DNA of 64,000 nt, from NCBI RefSeq assembly GCF_003573695.1, contig NC_039359.1, positions 141,815,112 through 141,879,111 on the forward strand, read 5' to 3'. The stretch is from Papaver somniferum. Taxonomy: Eukaryota > Streptophyta > Magnoliopsida > Ranunculales > Papaveraceae. Shown here one piece after another: positions 22,371 to 34,119 of this stretch; positions within the stretch are counted from its first letter, which is position 1, and the number at the start of each line of letters is the position of its first letter. Under the pieces are notes generated by a model. That model made no database searches. It saw only the letters and a list, made by a program, of their open reading frames with translations, and was not told where the DNA came from. The translations under genes and the position numbers were made by a program.

Positions 22371-23656
22371 AAACACTATAAACCTAATAAGTTTGTGTTT
22401 GACTGATCCTTAAAAGTTTGCTCTTATAGGAAATTTCTTTGGAAAACTTGCTCTTGGCATCTGTAACGCACGCCAGAATTCCTTAAAGATTGTTCTGAGA
22501 TTATTATGGACAGAACCTGCGGTTTCTTATTATAATCTCATTCCATCTAAGACCTTGGAGAAGTTAGACGATGAGAAACAATCTAAAGGAAAAACTAAAA
22601 AGGAGGTAAGATTGAAAAAGGTTCTTTACGCTCAAAGATATGGAATCTCACTATATGAACTCTTAATCTGTTTGATGAATACTATCGTGATGGATTAATT
22701 GATAAAGATCTATTTAGATCACTTGAAAACATTTTCAGGTTCTTAGAAAATCTTAACTCAGTTAAGAATAAGAATCGATCCGATAAAAGTTCTGTACATG
22801 ATCATGATGTACAAACTAAAACCTTTGTCAACACAAGTGAGTCTAATAAAACGGGTTCCCGTATTGTTGACACAAGTTCAAGACATCGGAAGGAACTCCA
22901 TTCTGGTCATATGAAAAGAAATTTAGGGAACTATGTTATCCCTGATTATCATCATTACTATGATTAGACCACTGGTACCGTTCACAATATCAACCAGAAA
23001 TGATGCATGAGGATCTCTCTGCATATCTCTCCACTTGGTAACTTGTTGGAATTACCCTATTTGTATATATCTTGAAATGGGGCAAGAACGGTTTGATTTG
23101 TTTTTACTTGGGTTAATGATCATTTTCAGCGTAATTGTAAAATAACTTTCTACTGCATCTTTTTTCACACTTGTATGTTTTTGCAAGATGCTTAATCTTG
23201 GTGTCTGTAACACCTAAAAAATCCTACATTCCTCTTGTGGGTCGCGGTTTAGAAACGGGTCCAATCCCATTCTTGGGTTTCTAAAAGAAGCGGTACGTGT
23301 ACCTTCTTCTTCCTCCCTACTTGTCCGCGTTCGTGAAAGTAAGGTCGCTCTTGTTGTTCTTTCGGGAATGACATTTTATGGGGGAGAGTTCTTAATTGAA
23401 CTTGTGCTTCATTGCCAAATCTTTGTGAGGAGTGCGACTGTGGAATATTATTGGGGTTATCTTGTATCTTTATAAACTCCTTGATGAATGCATTTAGTTT
23501 CGGCTATATGATTGCATCTAAAAAGTTGATATGTTCTTTCTTTTGTTCATGAAGTATCTCTATGGAAATTTCATTAGGATCCCACTAGTTTTACCTTTGC
23601 CAATTTTATTAACAAAAAGGGGATAATTAATGTGTAGTTCACACTACAAATACATA
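22371..23656 (+). pseudogene. Internal scraps of copia copy A
   Basis: No gag or pol domain remains. An open stretch at about 22652-22965 (about 100 codons, ending at a stop after a HHYYD segment) is rich in Asp, Asn, Ser and His and lacks a start. An upstream frame change is probable. The part from 23200 to 23656 matches the reverse complement of 32115-32480 in copy B, which lies next to the 3' LTR. Most of the element between gag and this 3' part is therefore deleted. The copy ends abruptly at 23656, in the middle of sequence that continues in copy B. Confidence 0.6.
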
Positions 23657-24050
23657 TGTGTTTGTGGGTGAAAACCGTTTCTGCTGATTTTGGTAATTTC
23701 GTGTGTGTGGATGAGAAACGAATCTAAACCCTAAACAATACACTGCACATGAGTACTTTTGATTCGAGAGATCAATCTGTACAATCCTGGCCTAAACCAA
23801 GAAATGGCCGTTTCAGGCTTGCTTCGGTCACAAAGTGAAGGAGAAAGGTTGGTCTTAGGGAGGGAAGCGAAGAGAGTGTTGAGACCAGAATAGTTGATTC
23901 TGAAGATGTGGCTTTTTTTATGACTTGTTTCAGAAAGTAGAACTGGCTTGTGGAATGAAAGATATTAGTTCTTTGGTGATTTCTGGATACTGTGTTGTTG
24001 CCGACCAAAACTTGTTGTTTGGTGAAAATAGGCGAAGCCTATTTATACAT
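23657..24050 (-). promoter_or_regulatory. Minus-strand promoter and leader, LTR-like
   Basis: A TATA box on the minus strand (plus 24040-24047) is followed by about 380 bp of leader-like sequence up to the junction with copia copy A. A 78-codon frame (23772-24008) lies in the leader but shows no recognised domain. The layout would fit the R-U5 part of an LTR whose U3 is the GC-rich block to the right. Confidence 0.35.
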
Positions 24051-24880
24051 GTCATATTGAAACGTACCCTGGTCTCGTAGGAAGTTGAACCAATTGAGTG
24101 GTGGAAGAGTAGAGTAACGTGTAACCGTCAGACGTTATGCTTCCATGATGAGGGAAGTGAATCCGTGTAACCGTCAGTCATTACGCTTCCATGATGAAGG
24201 AAATGAATTATTTACACCGTTACTTTTCACCACCACTAATTGTCCTACTTCATGACGCTTTCTTGTAACGGGCGCATTGCACGCCACACGCTGTAAACCG
24301 CTAGACCAATACCCTGATGAGTATTCCCCCAGTTTGTGACATGTTTGATATCTCGAGTGTTTTCATGGAAAACGTGTAGAAGGTCGTTATGTATGGGAAG
24401 TCAAAGTCAAGAGACTTTGCCATAGGAAAATAGCATGTGATGCTATTAGGCTTGCCTTGGTCGGCCGCCTAAAACTTGCCACAAATACGTCAGTTTGGTG
24501 GCGAACTTGAATGGTTGAGATTACATCTCATGAGGAAGGGTAGTCGTTGATTATGGCCACATCTTTTTTGTGTAACAAAGTGGCGCCATTAGCATAGTGG
24601 CGCCTGGCGTAGCGGGTTGCCTGGGACTTACCGCAAGTCCGCCAGTTCAGTGGCTAACTTGGATGGATGAGATTGCATCTCATGAGGAAGAGTGGCCATT
24701 GATTATGGCCGCATCTTGTTGTATAGTGAAGTGGCGCCATTGGCATAGTAGCGCCTGGTGGAGCCATGATATAGCGGCATGCCAGTTGCGTGGCATAGCG
24801 GCATACTAGTAGCCGTGGCATGGCGGCATGCCAGTGGCGTTGTGGCATGGCCACGCCTGTGGCGTTGTAGCATGACCAAA

Positions 24881-25240
24881 GCTAAGGTTTGGCTCCGTGG
24901 CCAAAATTCGGGCTTGGCGGCGTGGTTAAGGATAGGATTTGGCACCGTGGTAAGAATTAGGGCTTGGCGGCATGGCCAAGGCTAAGATTTAGCGTCGTGG
25001 TAAGAATTAGGGCTTGGCGGCGTGGCCAAGGATAGGTCTTGGCAACGTGGTAAGAATTAGGGCTTGGAGGCGTGGCCAAGGCTAGGTTTTGGCGTCGTGG
25101 TAAGAATTAGGGCTTGGAGGCGTGGCCAAGGCTAGGTTTTGGCTCCTTGGTAAGAATTAGGGCTTGGCAGCATGGCCAAAGCTAGGTTTTGGCGTCGTGG
25201 TAAGAATTAGGACTTGGCGGCGTGGCCAAGGCTAAAGTGG
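24881..25240 (+). repeat. 50-bp minisatellite, about seven copies
   Basis: The word taagaattag falls at 24951, 25001, 25051, 25101, 25151 and 25201, an exact 50-bp period, with a diverged copy at 24901. Each unit also carries gcttggcggcgtggccaagg. Units differ by a few substitutions but no length changes. Confidence 0.95.
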
Positions 25241-25404
25241 CATGCTACCGCGGTAGAGTGGCATGTTGGCATGCCGATCAATATGTTGTTGTGGTAAGGC
25301 GCGTTTGGCTTGCTAGTTGGTGCGGCAGGGTGCGTTTGGCCTTTAATGTATTATGGCAAGTTTGGAGCGACTTGATTGGCCGAGGAAAGGGGACGGCCAA
25401 AGAT

Positions 25405-25580
25405 AAGGCACGACTACACTTCTGGTGAAAGTATGGAAGCTTTAGAGAGACCTGATTGGTCGATTAAAAGAGGGCCGACCAAGCAATGGTGTGGCTTCAC
25501 TTCTCGTGAGAGTGTGGAGGCTTCAGAGCCACCTGATTGGTCGATGAGAAGTGGGGCCGGTAAGTATGGGCCCATCCACA
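25405..25580 (+). repeat. Direct repeat of about 87 bp
   Basis: The segment starting cacttctggtgaaagtatgg (about 25418) recurs as cacttctcgtgagagtgtgg (about 25498). Both are followed by a cctgattggtcgat block. A third weak copy of the gattggtcga part lies near 25613. Confidence 0.65.
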
Positions 25581-27004
25581 ACTCATATGCGCGTGGATAA
25601 TTTGAGGCGACACGATTGGTCGAGAAAAATAGGGTCGGTTTAGGAAGAGGGCGTGGCCAATGGAAAGTGGCTCCAGTTGGCGCAAGGCATGGCCACGCCT
25701 CCCTTTGCTGTTGCGGCTCCCTGTTTTCTGATTCTGGGAAAAGTTTTGCACCTGTTAATCCATGGCGGATTAATTATCTAGTTGGCCTAGGCTTAATTTT
25801 GACAAGAAAGGTCCGATCTACTGCGCGAGGCGCAAAACCATAACTTCTGCAAGTTAGTGATTAAACTCTATGTGTTGACATAGAGTTCTTTTAAGTTCAT
25901 TCCAGAGAGCAACATGCTTTTATGATTGAATACCTTATCCTAAATATTTGGAAATTCGTGTTACTCTGCTGCGAGCGAACACAAATCGTCATGCCATATC
26001 AACATTAAGGGTTTAGCCGGAGAACATAGCATAGAAGGCATTCAAAGGAACTTATATTAAGTGAATATAGGCGAGGCGCCGAAATTTACAGAACATCTGG
26101 GATGGTTTCTACATTCACCAGTCTGGATAAATTTCATGTAAGTATATTGAACGGCTCAATAAATATGTCAGTGGAGAGGTCAGCACTCACGGAACTGTTT
26201 CCTTAGAGAGTGACGTCACATCAGATGCAAGGTTTTACAATTATAACCCTAAGCTAAAAGCCACTATCAACATTAAGTCCCCTTCTTAGCATGTAACGGT
26301 GGCATTGTTGTGGGGTAAGAATGAGATGGTGACGGACAAGAGTAAAATCGAAATGGAAAGACGTGAAGAGATTGCCAAGGAGATTCAACTAACCTTTAGC
26401 AGAAGGCATGAGGAATATGTGATCCTTGTGTTGGCGGTTTTGCATAAATTCGTCTTGGCCATGAGGTATCGGCATAAGCGCTGCAGCTTTGGATATTTGA
26501 TCAGAAGAGGTGACATTGCAATTTGGTCCTCGAATCAGTGAATGGCGCTAGCTGGATAGGTCACGGAACGTATGGAGATGACGCTGCTTTGAACGGCCAA
26601 AATGGCGCTTCCTTGGCTGATGGAGATGGCGCTGCTTCGAACGGCTAAGATGGCGCCGCTTTGGATGGATATGTAAATATGGATGGCGCGGCTAGGTTGG
26701 AGTGGCGCTGCTAGCTTGGAATGGTGGATGGCGCTGCTGGCCTGGATGCGAACTTCTGGCACGGGTGTGGTGCTGCTAGCTTGGCTACGTCCGTGGCATG
26801 GTAGATGGCGCGGCTTTGCCGCGGAGTGGGTAGAGATGGCGTCGTCTAAGAGCGTAAAAGATGGGCCACTGAGTGTTGGCGTAGTGTTGGATTGGCCGTG
26901 GAGATTAACGCCGTGGAACGTCAACACCGCGGGCCCAGCTGCCTTCTTTCGTGCGTGTCCCAAAAGGGAAACCCTTCTCTAGTCGAACTCTAAACAACCA
27001 TGTC

Positions 27005-27013
27005 TATAAAAGG
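27005..27013 (+). promoter_or_regulatory. TATA box of the PMD gene
   Basis: The motif tataaaagg lies about 680 bp upstream of the first ATG. A leader exon ends at a donor (ag/gtatgt, 27130) and an acceptor at 27657 (ttgtag) fits an intron in the 5' untranslated region. Confidence 0.55.
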
Positions 27014-27688
27014 CGTTACCCATCTTCCTTACTTTCGTATTGTTGGCTTTGTTTCCACATCTTGGTGCTAGCGGCAAAAACTTGGATCAGCGGAGAGAGC
27101 AGCAACAAAAGTAGGCGAGCGTATTTTAGGTATGTTTCTTAACATTTCTTCTTTTGTTTTCTCTTCTGTGTTGGGGTAAACCATAGCCATAGGCATGACC
27201 TCCATGGATTTGTAATAGCACTTCAATATGAGTAATTCTTCTTCGCTAATAGTATTGTAGTAGCGTTAATCACAACGAAAACAATCATCATGTTAGGCAA
27301 GCATGTACGTGTGGACAACACCGTATTTTCCATTTTTCATAAAAACTAGTTGTAGGGTTTCATTTTGTTCGTTAGCATAACTCCCGTGGCAAAACGTGAT
27401 ATGACTGAGAGCATACTTCCCGAGGCCTTGTACGATTTTGGCCAAAAACATATTCCTCACGGCGTTGTCGGGTCTTGGCTAAGAGCATGTTTTCCCGCGA
27501 AATCACATATATATCTCGTTGAGCAAGCATCAGTCCTCATTCTTTTTTGACGTGAGTGTTATAACATGTGTCAAATTGGGAAATTTCCATAGAAAATGTG
27601 TCGTTGACTTTATGCTTTCCTTCAAAGTAGCAATTTTTATGTTTTGCTTCGTTGTAGTTACTTCAAAAGCATAAGGAATTTTGTTAAG

Positions 27689-30036
27689 ATGTCACCTGAA
27701 AGCAGTTCAGCTTCCACGTCGAGAAGTGCCAACAACTCCAAGCCGAACGCAGATGATGAGTTTTCTACGAAGTCTGCTACGATTACGAGGACCCATCCCA
27801 AATTCGTGGAAACCCTTCTGACTGAGTCATAGAATGATGGAGAAGTTCAATCAGTCACTCCAGGGCGTATAATGAGGTTTTTCCTTCAGAAAAAACGAGT
27901 ACTCAGCTTCTCCAATTGAATTCAAAATCTTTTATAGTCCATTGCGCTCTTATGATAAGTGGATGAAATTTATGATGAGCCGCGACCACGTAAAGGCCAA
28001 CTTAATTGAGGCGCAAATCATGCATGCTGTCATGGCGTCTGCGACACTTCAAATCAGAAAAGATATTGCAGGCTTGATTACTTTCATCTCCATATGGTGC
28101 CCGGAAACTCACACGGCTATATGTAGATGGGGTGAGATAATTATTTCTTTAGAAAGCATAACCGTTCTGTTGAGTCTTCCAATAATTGGGAAACTTGACG
28201 TTCTCTTGTCTGAGAAAAAAGAAGAAATACATGCCGCTTTGATCAAGAAAGCGGCAGGATATGTTCGAAAGAATTATGAGGAGAGGTGCTTCTATAACTG
28301 GTGGGTGTCTGAGTGGTTCCCTGATGAGCCGAAGTCGGATTAAGTGCTGGATGATACACTCCATGTTGCTGCATTTTTAGTTCTGTGGCTATCCAGAGAC
28401 ATTTTTGATGATGATTCTGGCAAGAAGGATATAAGCAGAAGCTCATCAAATTTTTTATCAAACTAGCGAAAGGCGTTGCTCTTCCCATAGGTAGTTTGTT
28501 TCTTGGCTCTTTGTGTACCCATATGGATTACTTGGTAGCGGACATGTATGTCTCTAATGGGTACATTAAAGTAGACTCATATATCCATGTCGCCTTTCTC
28601 CAAGCATGGTTGTGGGAGAATTTCAAACATTACGCTCCTAACCCGAAAACCTTATTTCCCGATACATATGGCGGCTCTAGGATACCCCGTTGGTTGGATA
28701 GGCGTCCAAGGCCTGGCTCAAAGCTTATCGACTTTCTCGACAACGTGCATGCATTTAATTTCCGTCACTGGGCTCCGGTCCATACCTCCATAGTTCAACC
28801 AGACACTTTTGCTTCCGTACCGAAGGTGATATTGCGTTCTGCTGACTTGAATATGAGCATTGGAGAAATTGTATCCATGCGAAGCTGCATACCTGGGTAC
28901 GTGCCATCTTTTTTCAGAGGATCTTGTGGAGTAGTCTCTTACAACATTGACAGGGCTGCTCGACATATGGGCTTTGATCAGGGAGTCCCATTCCGTCGCC
29001 CACTGACATCTCCAAATGAATCGTTACCCACTATTCTTGACTACAACGTCTTTGCACCAGATAAAAGTCTTCCCTTCCGACTCCCTGAACGAAAACCTAT
29101 GAAGAATCCAAATATAATGTCTTCTGGGAAGATGCGTTTATCGACATTCATCAGTTCGTGCAAGATGTTGTGACAAAGCCACGTGGAAAACCTTCCTCTG
29201 CGGTTCTAGCGAAGCATAAATTGTTGAAACAGGTTCCTTCGGGCATGTGAAAATCTTCTATCTCGGATGTAGACAGTCCCCAGAAAAATGAGCAAAGGTC
29301 GAAAAATTGTGCAGGTGGCTTCCAATCGGATTCGACAGCTCTTGTGACTTTCAGTTCTTTCAACACGCAGGTATGTATGATTCCCTCGCTGACTTGGCTG
29401 AATTGCACAAATTTTCATTTCATCACTGACTTTTTTTTTTTTGAGTCAGGGTCTTGACAACTAGAATATCTTTTCTAGACTTGCCCATAGCCAAAAGGCG
29501 GCGCCTCTTGAGAAAGGAGACGACAAGACTGAATCTCTTGAAGAAGAATCCGAGGAGGAAGAGAGTTCGAGATCCGGTGGTGGGAGGAGAACTTATGAGT
29601 GCAATAGCGAGTCTTCTTCCAGTGGGCCCACAAATGAGTCGGTGAGTTTGCCACACTTTTCTTTTTAGACCATTTATTTATTCGGAATAGATACTCAATC
29701 GGTGTTATCACAGGAAAAGGCCATCGGAGATAACCCTGAGATGGAGATTCGTCGTGATGGAGATGTGGCTTTGTCTCCAATCGTAGAATTCGTACTTGCT
29801 AGCAACCCGGAGATGGAGATTGATCGTCGTGAAGATGCTTCTACGTTTCAGATGACGGAAAACATTTCCATGGCTGCAGGTTCGATTATCGCCAAGGAAT
29901 CCCTGCTGGTCGCGGAATCAGTTGCAGGCTCCACTTTCGACCCTCCATTTTTGAATCCTCATGAAGATCATGTTCTGGTCGGAGGCTTCAGCGTACCAGC
30001 TAAGTATGCGGAGTTGTATACCAGAATATGGGAAAG
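27689..30036 (+). pseudogene. Plant mobile domain (PMD) gene, broken
   Basis: This is a PMD protein gene of the family found in plant genes and inside plant transposons (MAIN/MAIL-like relatives). The ATG at 27689 starts a Ser-rich N-terminus. The PMD core reads IEAQIMHAVMAS, then a CRWGEIIISLESITVLLSLP block at about 28118-28175, then a WLWENF...RIPRWL region near 28608-28700. Exons are 27689-29370, 29450-29641 and 29714-30036, all with GT/AG borders that keep phase. The later exons are acidic. Lesions are TAG at 27830, a frame change at an A run near 27893, TAA at 28341, a frame change near 28445, another near 29095, TGA at 29248 and TAG at 29462. The third exon ends at a donor (aag/gtacgg), but no further exon is found. 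It is certainly non-functional. Confidence 0.75.
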
Positions 30037-30058
30037 GTACGGCATATCTCTACCTTAA

Positions 30059-30840
30059 ATTAAGACCAAACCCACTTATAATCAATCACTACAAAGCAAT
30101 TTCATAAAGAAATATTGATTCATTCGAAACAATTTAATATTCAAATCAATGAACCCTATTTTACCTTTTTCTTTCGATTTCCCAGCAGAACTGCTTCATC
30201 TCATCAATTCATCAACAACCCTCTTAATCTTCAGTTGTTACAACTGGATATCATCCTCGTTCTACACAAACTCAGCAACATACCAAAACCTTAACTCACT
30301 GGCTTCTCGATTCAACATCCTCCTAAACTCAAACTGCGATAAAACTTCCACCATCACCTGATTCATGATCAAACTCTTCTTATCTCGATCTCAGAACTAT
30401 ATTTCATCTCCCAAAAACAACCAGAGTAGAACAGAGAGGAGGAGCAGAAGAAAAACGAGGAAAGAAGAAGGAAAGAGAAAAGAAAAGAGAAAATGATTTC
30501 TCTTTGACACGTTTAGGAGATGATAAGACCAAAGAAAAATATTAAGGCACCCATTGAATTGATAAGGGCAGCCAGGCGGTTTAGGTGTAAAATGATTATT
30601 TTCCCTTCATACTAATCTAGTGATATCTTCTTCATCCAGTGTCTGAATGACACGTTCGAGTAGTCTATTCCGCATAACTTTTTTAGATATATCTAGTGAT
30701 ACTAGTTCTGTATCTAGATCGTTCTTAGATTAATTTCTAATAATTAACGTCCGTCTCTAATTAATCGAGTCAAAAGCGGTTTAGCCATCTCATGACTGGT
30801 CTAATCGCGTTGACGAGCTTGAGGGTCCTTACATATAAAA
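30059..30840. other. Unassigned stretch between PMD pseudogene and copia B
   Basis: This stretch holds a purine-rich segment (30420-30500). On the minus strand the segment near 30540-30610 looks like the terminal part of a small DNA transposon (gggaaaataatcattttaca), but no matching second end is visible. No coding region is recognised. Confidence 0.3.
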
Positions 30841-31743
30841 GACACAATCGAATCAAAATCGTTTTTGATTCACTCGAATCGATTCATGAACATTATAACC
30901 ACGGTTTGCAAAGATTGCATTTCTTATTCTATAAATGTTTTAGTTCATGAACAAACCGATTTTAGAAAGTAACCCACTTAAGTATGCAAACGTATACGCT
31001 TACTTAAGTAACCGGATTGAGTTTGTTTTTCACTTTCAAACTCCAGCAGAAATTCACGGACGTGAACTTTCCGCCAGTATGCGTACGGGTACGCATACTT
31101 ACCCGGATTTCTAACAACCGCCAGTACGCGTACGGGTACGCATACTTTGGGTTCCTGGTTTTGGACTTTTACAAAAATGTGAGAACACACTATGTTTATA
31201 TCCAAAGATGGTTACATGTTCTAAACTCTCATTTCAATCACTGGAACCTTCTTAGAGATGTTATATAGTTGTTATTCACAAAATATTTTCATCAAAGCGA
31301 TTTTCAAGTTATTGAAATAATCAACATGACTTTCGTCACGAGTAAAGATGAACTTGGCCAAAGTGAAAGCTTACCAACACAAATTTCGAGAAATAGATAA
31401 GCGAGATAAACTCGGCTCGAAATAGCAAATGTGTATAATCGAAGTCTATATAGCAATACGACTTTTGTCTCAAAATAGGAGATAAAATAGATAGACTTTT
31501 GAGTGATAGATAAGTTCAAGTCTCCACATACCTTTTGTCTATGAAGTCCACAAGTTCATTGAGTAGTTCTTCGTCTTCAATCGATCAAGGTCGTGGAGTC
31601 TAGAGTTTAACACACTTACTATCCTAATCCGAGACTTAGCTATAAGTAGACTAGAAATCAAGACTTATAGTTTTGGCAACTAAACTTGACAAACAAGCTT
31701 GAGATAGCAACACTTGCGAGTTCCAACGAGCAGTGCTCTAACA
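30841..31743 (-). repeat. Partial 3' LTR of copia copy B
   Basis: Read on the minus strand it begins TGTTAGAGCACTGCTCG directly after the purine tract and runs for about 900 bp. It is cut off near 30841, where copy B's 5' LTR continues. It contains the double palindromic module described for 31077-31145. Confidence 0.85.
31077..31145. promoter_or_regulatory. Pair of GTACGCATAC palindromes in the LTR
   Basis: At 31077-31098 there are perfect 10-bp arms, gtatgcgtac and gtacgcatac, around two G. At 31124-31145 a near copy follows with the same right arm. The same pair is found in the 5' LTR of copy B (37168-37235), and degraded versions occur in copies A and C. The position upstream of the TATA box suggests an enhancer or repressor site, but this is inference. 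Confidence 0.55.
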
Positions 31744-33047
31744 ATCTCCCCTTTTTGTCAATTTTAGTGACAAAACTATCAATACATATATAATACAAAA
31801 TAAATAAACTTTGTAACTTCTCATCCAAATGCTTGATCTCCTTGGTTCTTCAACATTACTCAAAATCTTTGTCACTTCCAAGTACTCCAATGATTCTAAA
31901 GATGTCCAGTTCAGCATCATCGTTGTTGAAGTTCCGTAGCCATAACAATGAGAAAACAATAGCTCTCAATCATTGTTATATAGTGTCATAGTATTATTAC
32001 ACAACATCAAAGTTCAATTGTATCACAACTTCGACAACAATACTATGTTGATATGTATCACTCCCCCTTAGTCAATACTTCATCTTACATGAAAACCACT
32101 CCCCCTTACATAATGATCTGAAAAACAAATGTATTTGTAGTGTGAACTACACATTAATTGTCCCCCTTTTTGTCAATAAAATTGGCAAAGGTACGAAAAT
32201 TAGTGGGATCCTAATGAAATTTCCATAGAGATACTTCATGACCAAAAGAAAACACATATCAACTTTTTTAGATGCAATCATATAGCCGAAACTAAATGCA
32301 TTCATCAAGGAGTTTATAAAGATACAAGATAACCTCTATAATATTCAACAGCCGCACTCCCCCACAAAGATTTGGCAATTAAGCACAAGTTCAATTACGA
32401 ACTCTCCCCCATAAAATGTCATTCCCGAAAGAACAACAAGAGCGACCTTACTTTCACAAGAAAAGAAGGATTCCTTTGGACATCAACAAATCATATAAGA
32501 ATATGAATTTGTATCCAAACATCTCAATTAAACTAACCACAAGAGAACCCATGATTAATTTAATCGGAAATGCTCACATAAGAGAACTTACGGAGCCACA
32601 CAGTATTTACATAAAGATATGGATCAGGGAAGATCAATACTGCGGAATAAACAAGGATTCATTCTATTTTTCATCACTATTTGCACAATGACATATAATA
32701 GACTTTAATCTTTATAAGCAAAAGCTCATCCTATCTTCCATCAATATTTGCATAATGACATAATAGGCTTATCTTTTGTTTGTCAAAAGTTCATTCAATC
32801 TTTTATCAATACTTGCATATCGACATATGAAAGACTTAACTTTTGACCACGTATGGGACAATAATAGTTCACGGCACACACATATCCGATAACAAGTTAC
32901 AATATATAAAACCATAAAGATTAATAGTGCAAAATCATCTTCCAAATAAACTTTAGAATCTAAATAAATAAATATAAAAACATTGCAAGATGAAAATCGC
33001 TGGAAATAGCTATGTGTACACACAATAATGGCTATTCCAAACCCTAG

Positions 33048-33476
33048 TTATCCTTTATAAAAACACAATAATAAATTCTCATAAGAAGTTTCATAGACAT
33101 TAAGACATTTGAAAAATTCTTTATCGTCCCCGAACTCCTTATCGTCAACATCCATTGGGACATAAGGTTCATGAAGATAGGAGTTTATATCAACAAACCT
33201 TCTTGATTGATGCCGAACCAGGGCCTTCTGAATTTCAAGAGTCTTAAACACAAAGGCTTTTATTTGCTGAATCTCCTTCCTTGTTTCCTTTAACTCTTCA
33301 AGAACATCAGAAAACTTCTAAGAATTTGAAGGAACAGCTCTTGGCTTCCTCACATTCCTTCTTTTTCTTTTCAAAGTTGGAGGTAACGGAGATTTAACTT
33401 TTTCCTTCATGATTGATGGCTTAACAATCATATTAACATCTTTTCCATCAGAAGTTATGATGCTTGGAGTCTCCAT
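33048..33476 (-). pseudogene. Small 3' frame of copia copy B
   Basis: A minus-strand frame of 142 codons begins with ATG at 33476 and is interrupted by one in-frame TAG at 33318-33320. Before the stop it is basic (LKRKRRNVRKPRA). After it comes a short helical segment (DVLEELKETRKEIQQIKAF) and an acidic, Tyr-rich end. It lies between gag and the 3' LTR, where SIRE elements carry extra frames such as the envelope-like one. I see no signal peptide or membrane segment, so it is not a typical envelope. Function is unknown. It may be the tail of a longer frame whose first part was deleted together with pol. Confidence 0.5.
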
Positions 33477-34119
33477 AACAATATGGGTTTGTGAGAGGAA
33501 TTTCTCAGAACAAGCTCTACAAGCAAACTTGTGATAAAAGAGTTTCTTAGGGAAGGAAAAAGGAATGTAGAGTTACGGATCCTTTATATACTTAAAGGAT
33601 TCACGTACGCACAACTCTTACCCTATAAAAGGCAGAATTGTCAATTTTAACCCTCTTTTATTGATAAAACATAGAAGACTTTTCAAATATCAATTAGATA
33701 TGAAAAGCGGCACGAATTCTAGACTTTACAATGCTCACAGAGCAACAACACAAAAATAAAATAAAATCAAAACAATCTAGAAGACTTTTCTATTTCTAAA
33801 GCCTGGGGTGTGCAAAATCTTGTCTCTTTTGATCAGGCACATGAGACAAGATGCACTAACCAACACAATTTAAGTTGTGCTGGGGTGAACAATAATCTGT
33901 CCACCATATCCTTTTCGAATGGAATTCATAGACCCTTGTTTCTCATAGTGTTTAGACCATAAATTTCTTTCTAATGATATAGTCTTTTCTTTGGAAACTA
34001 ACTTCTTTGAAGAAGAGACGCGATTACATACCTCTGATGTTTTTTGAACAAGTTTTAGCTTGTTTGCTAATCGATTCTATCTTCGTTGAAGTTTGTTGAC
34101 ATATCTTATCTTATGTTTG

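Larger units (their letters stand above)
24051..27000. other. GC-richer block with many GGCGC words
   Basis: The base composition is clearly richer in G and C than the surroundings. Words such as tggcgcc, atggcgctgct and ggcatgg recur throughout. Open frames here are by-products of that composition and show no domain. The block contains a 50-bp minisatellite and an 85-bp duplication, and it ends shortly before the TATA box of the PMD gene. It could be a long LTR U3 or a promoter-linked repeat. Confidence 0.5.

Noticed and set aside
24597..26982. Several frames of 60-140 codons in the GC-rich block
   Set aside because: They follow from the base composition and repeats, occur on both strands and show no domain or codon pattern.
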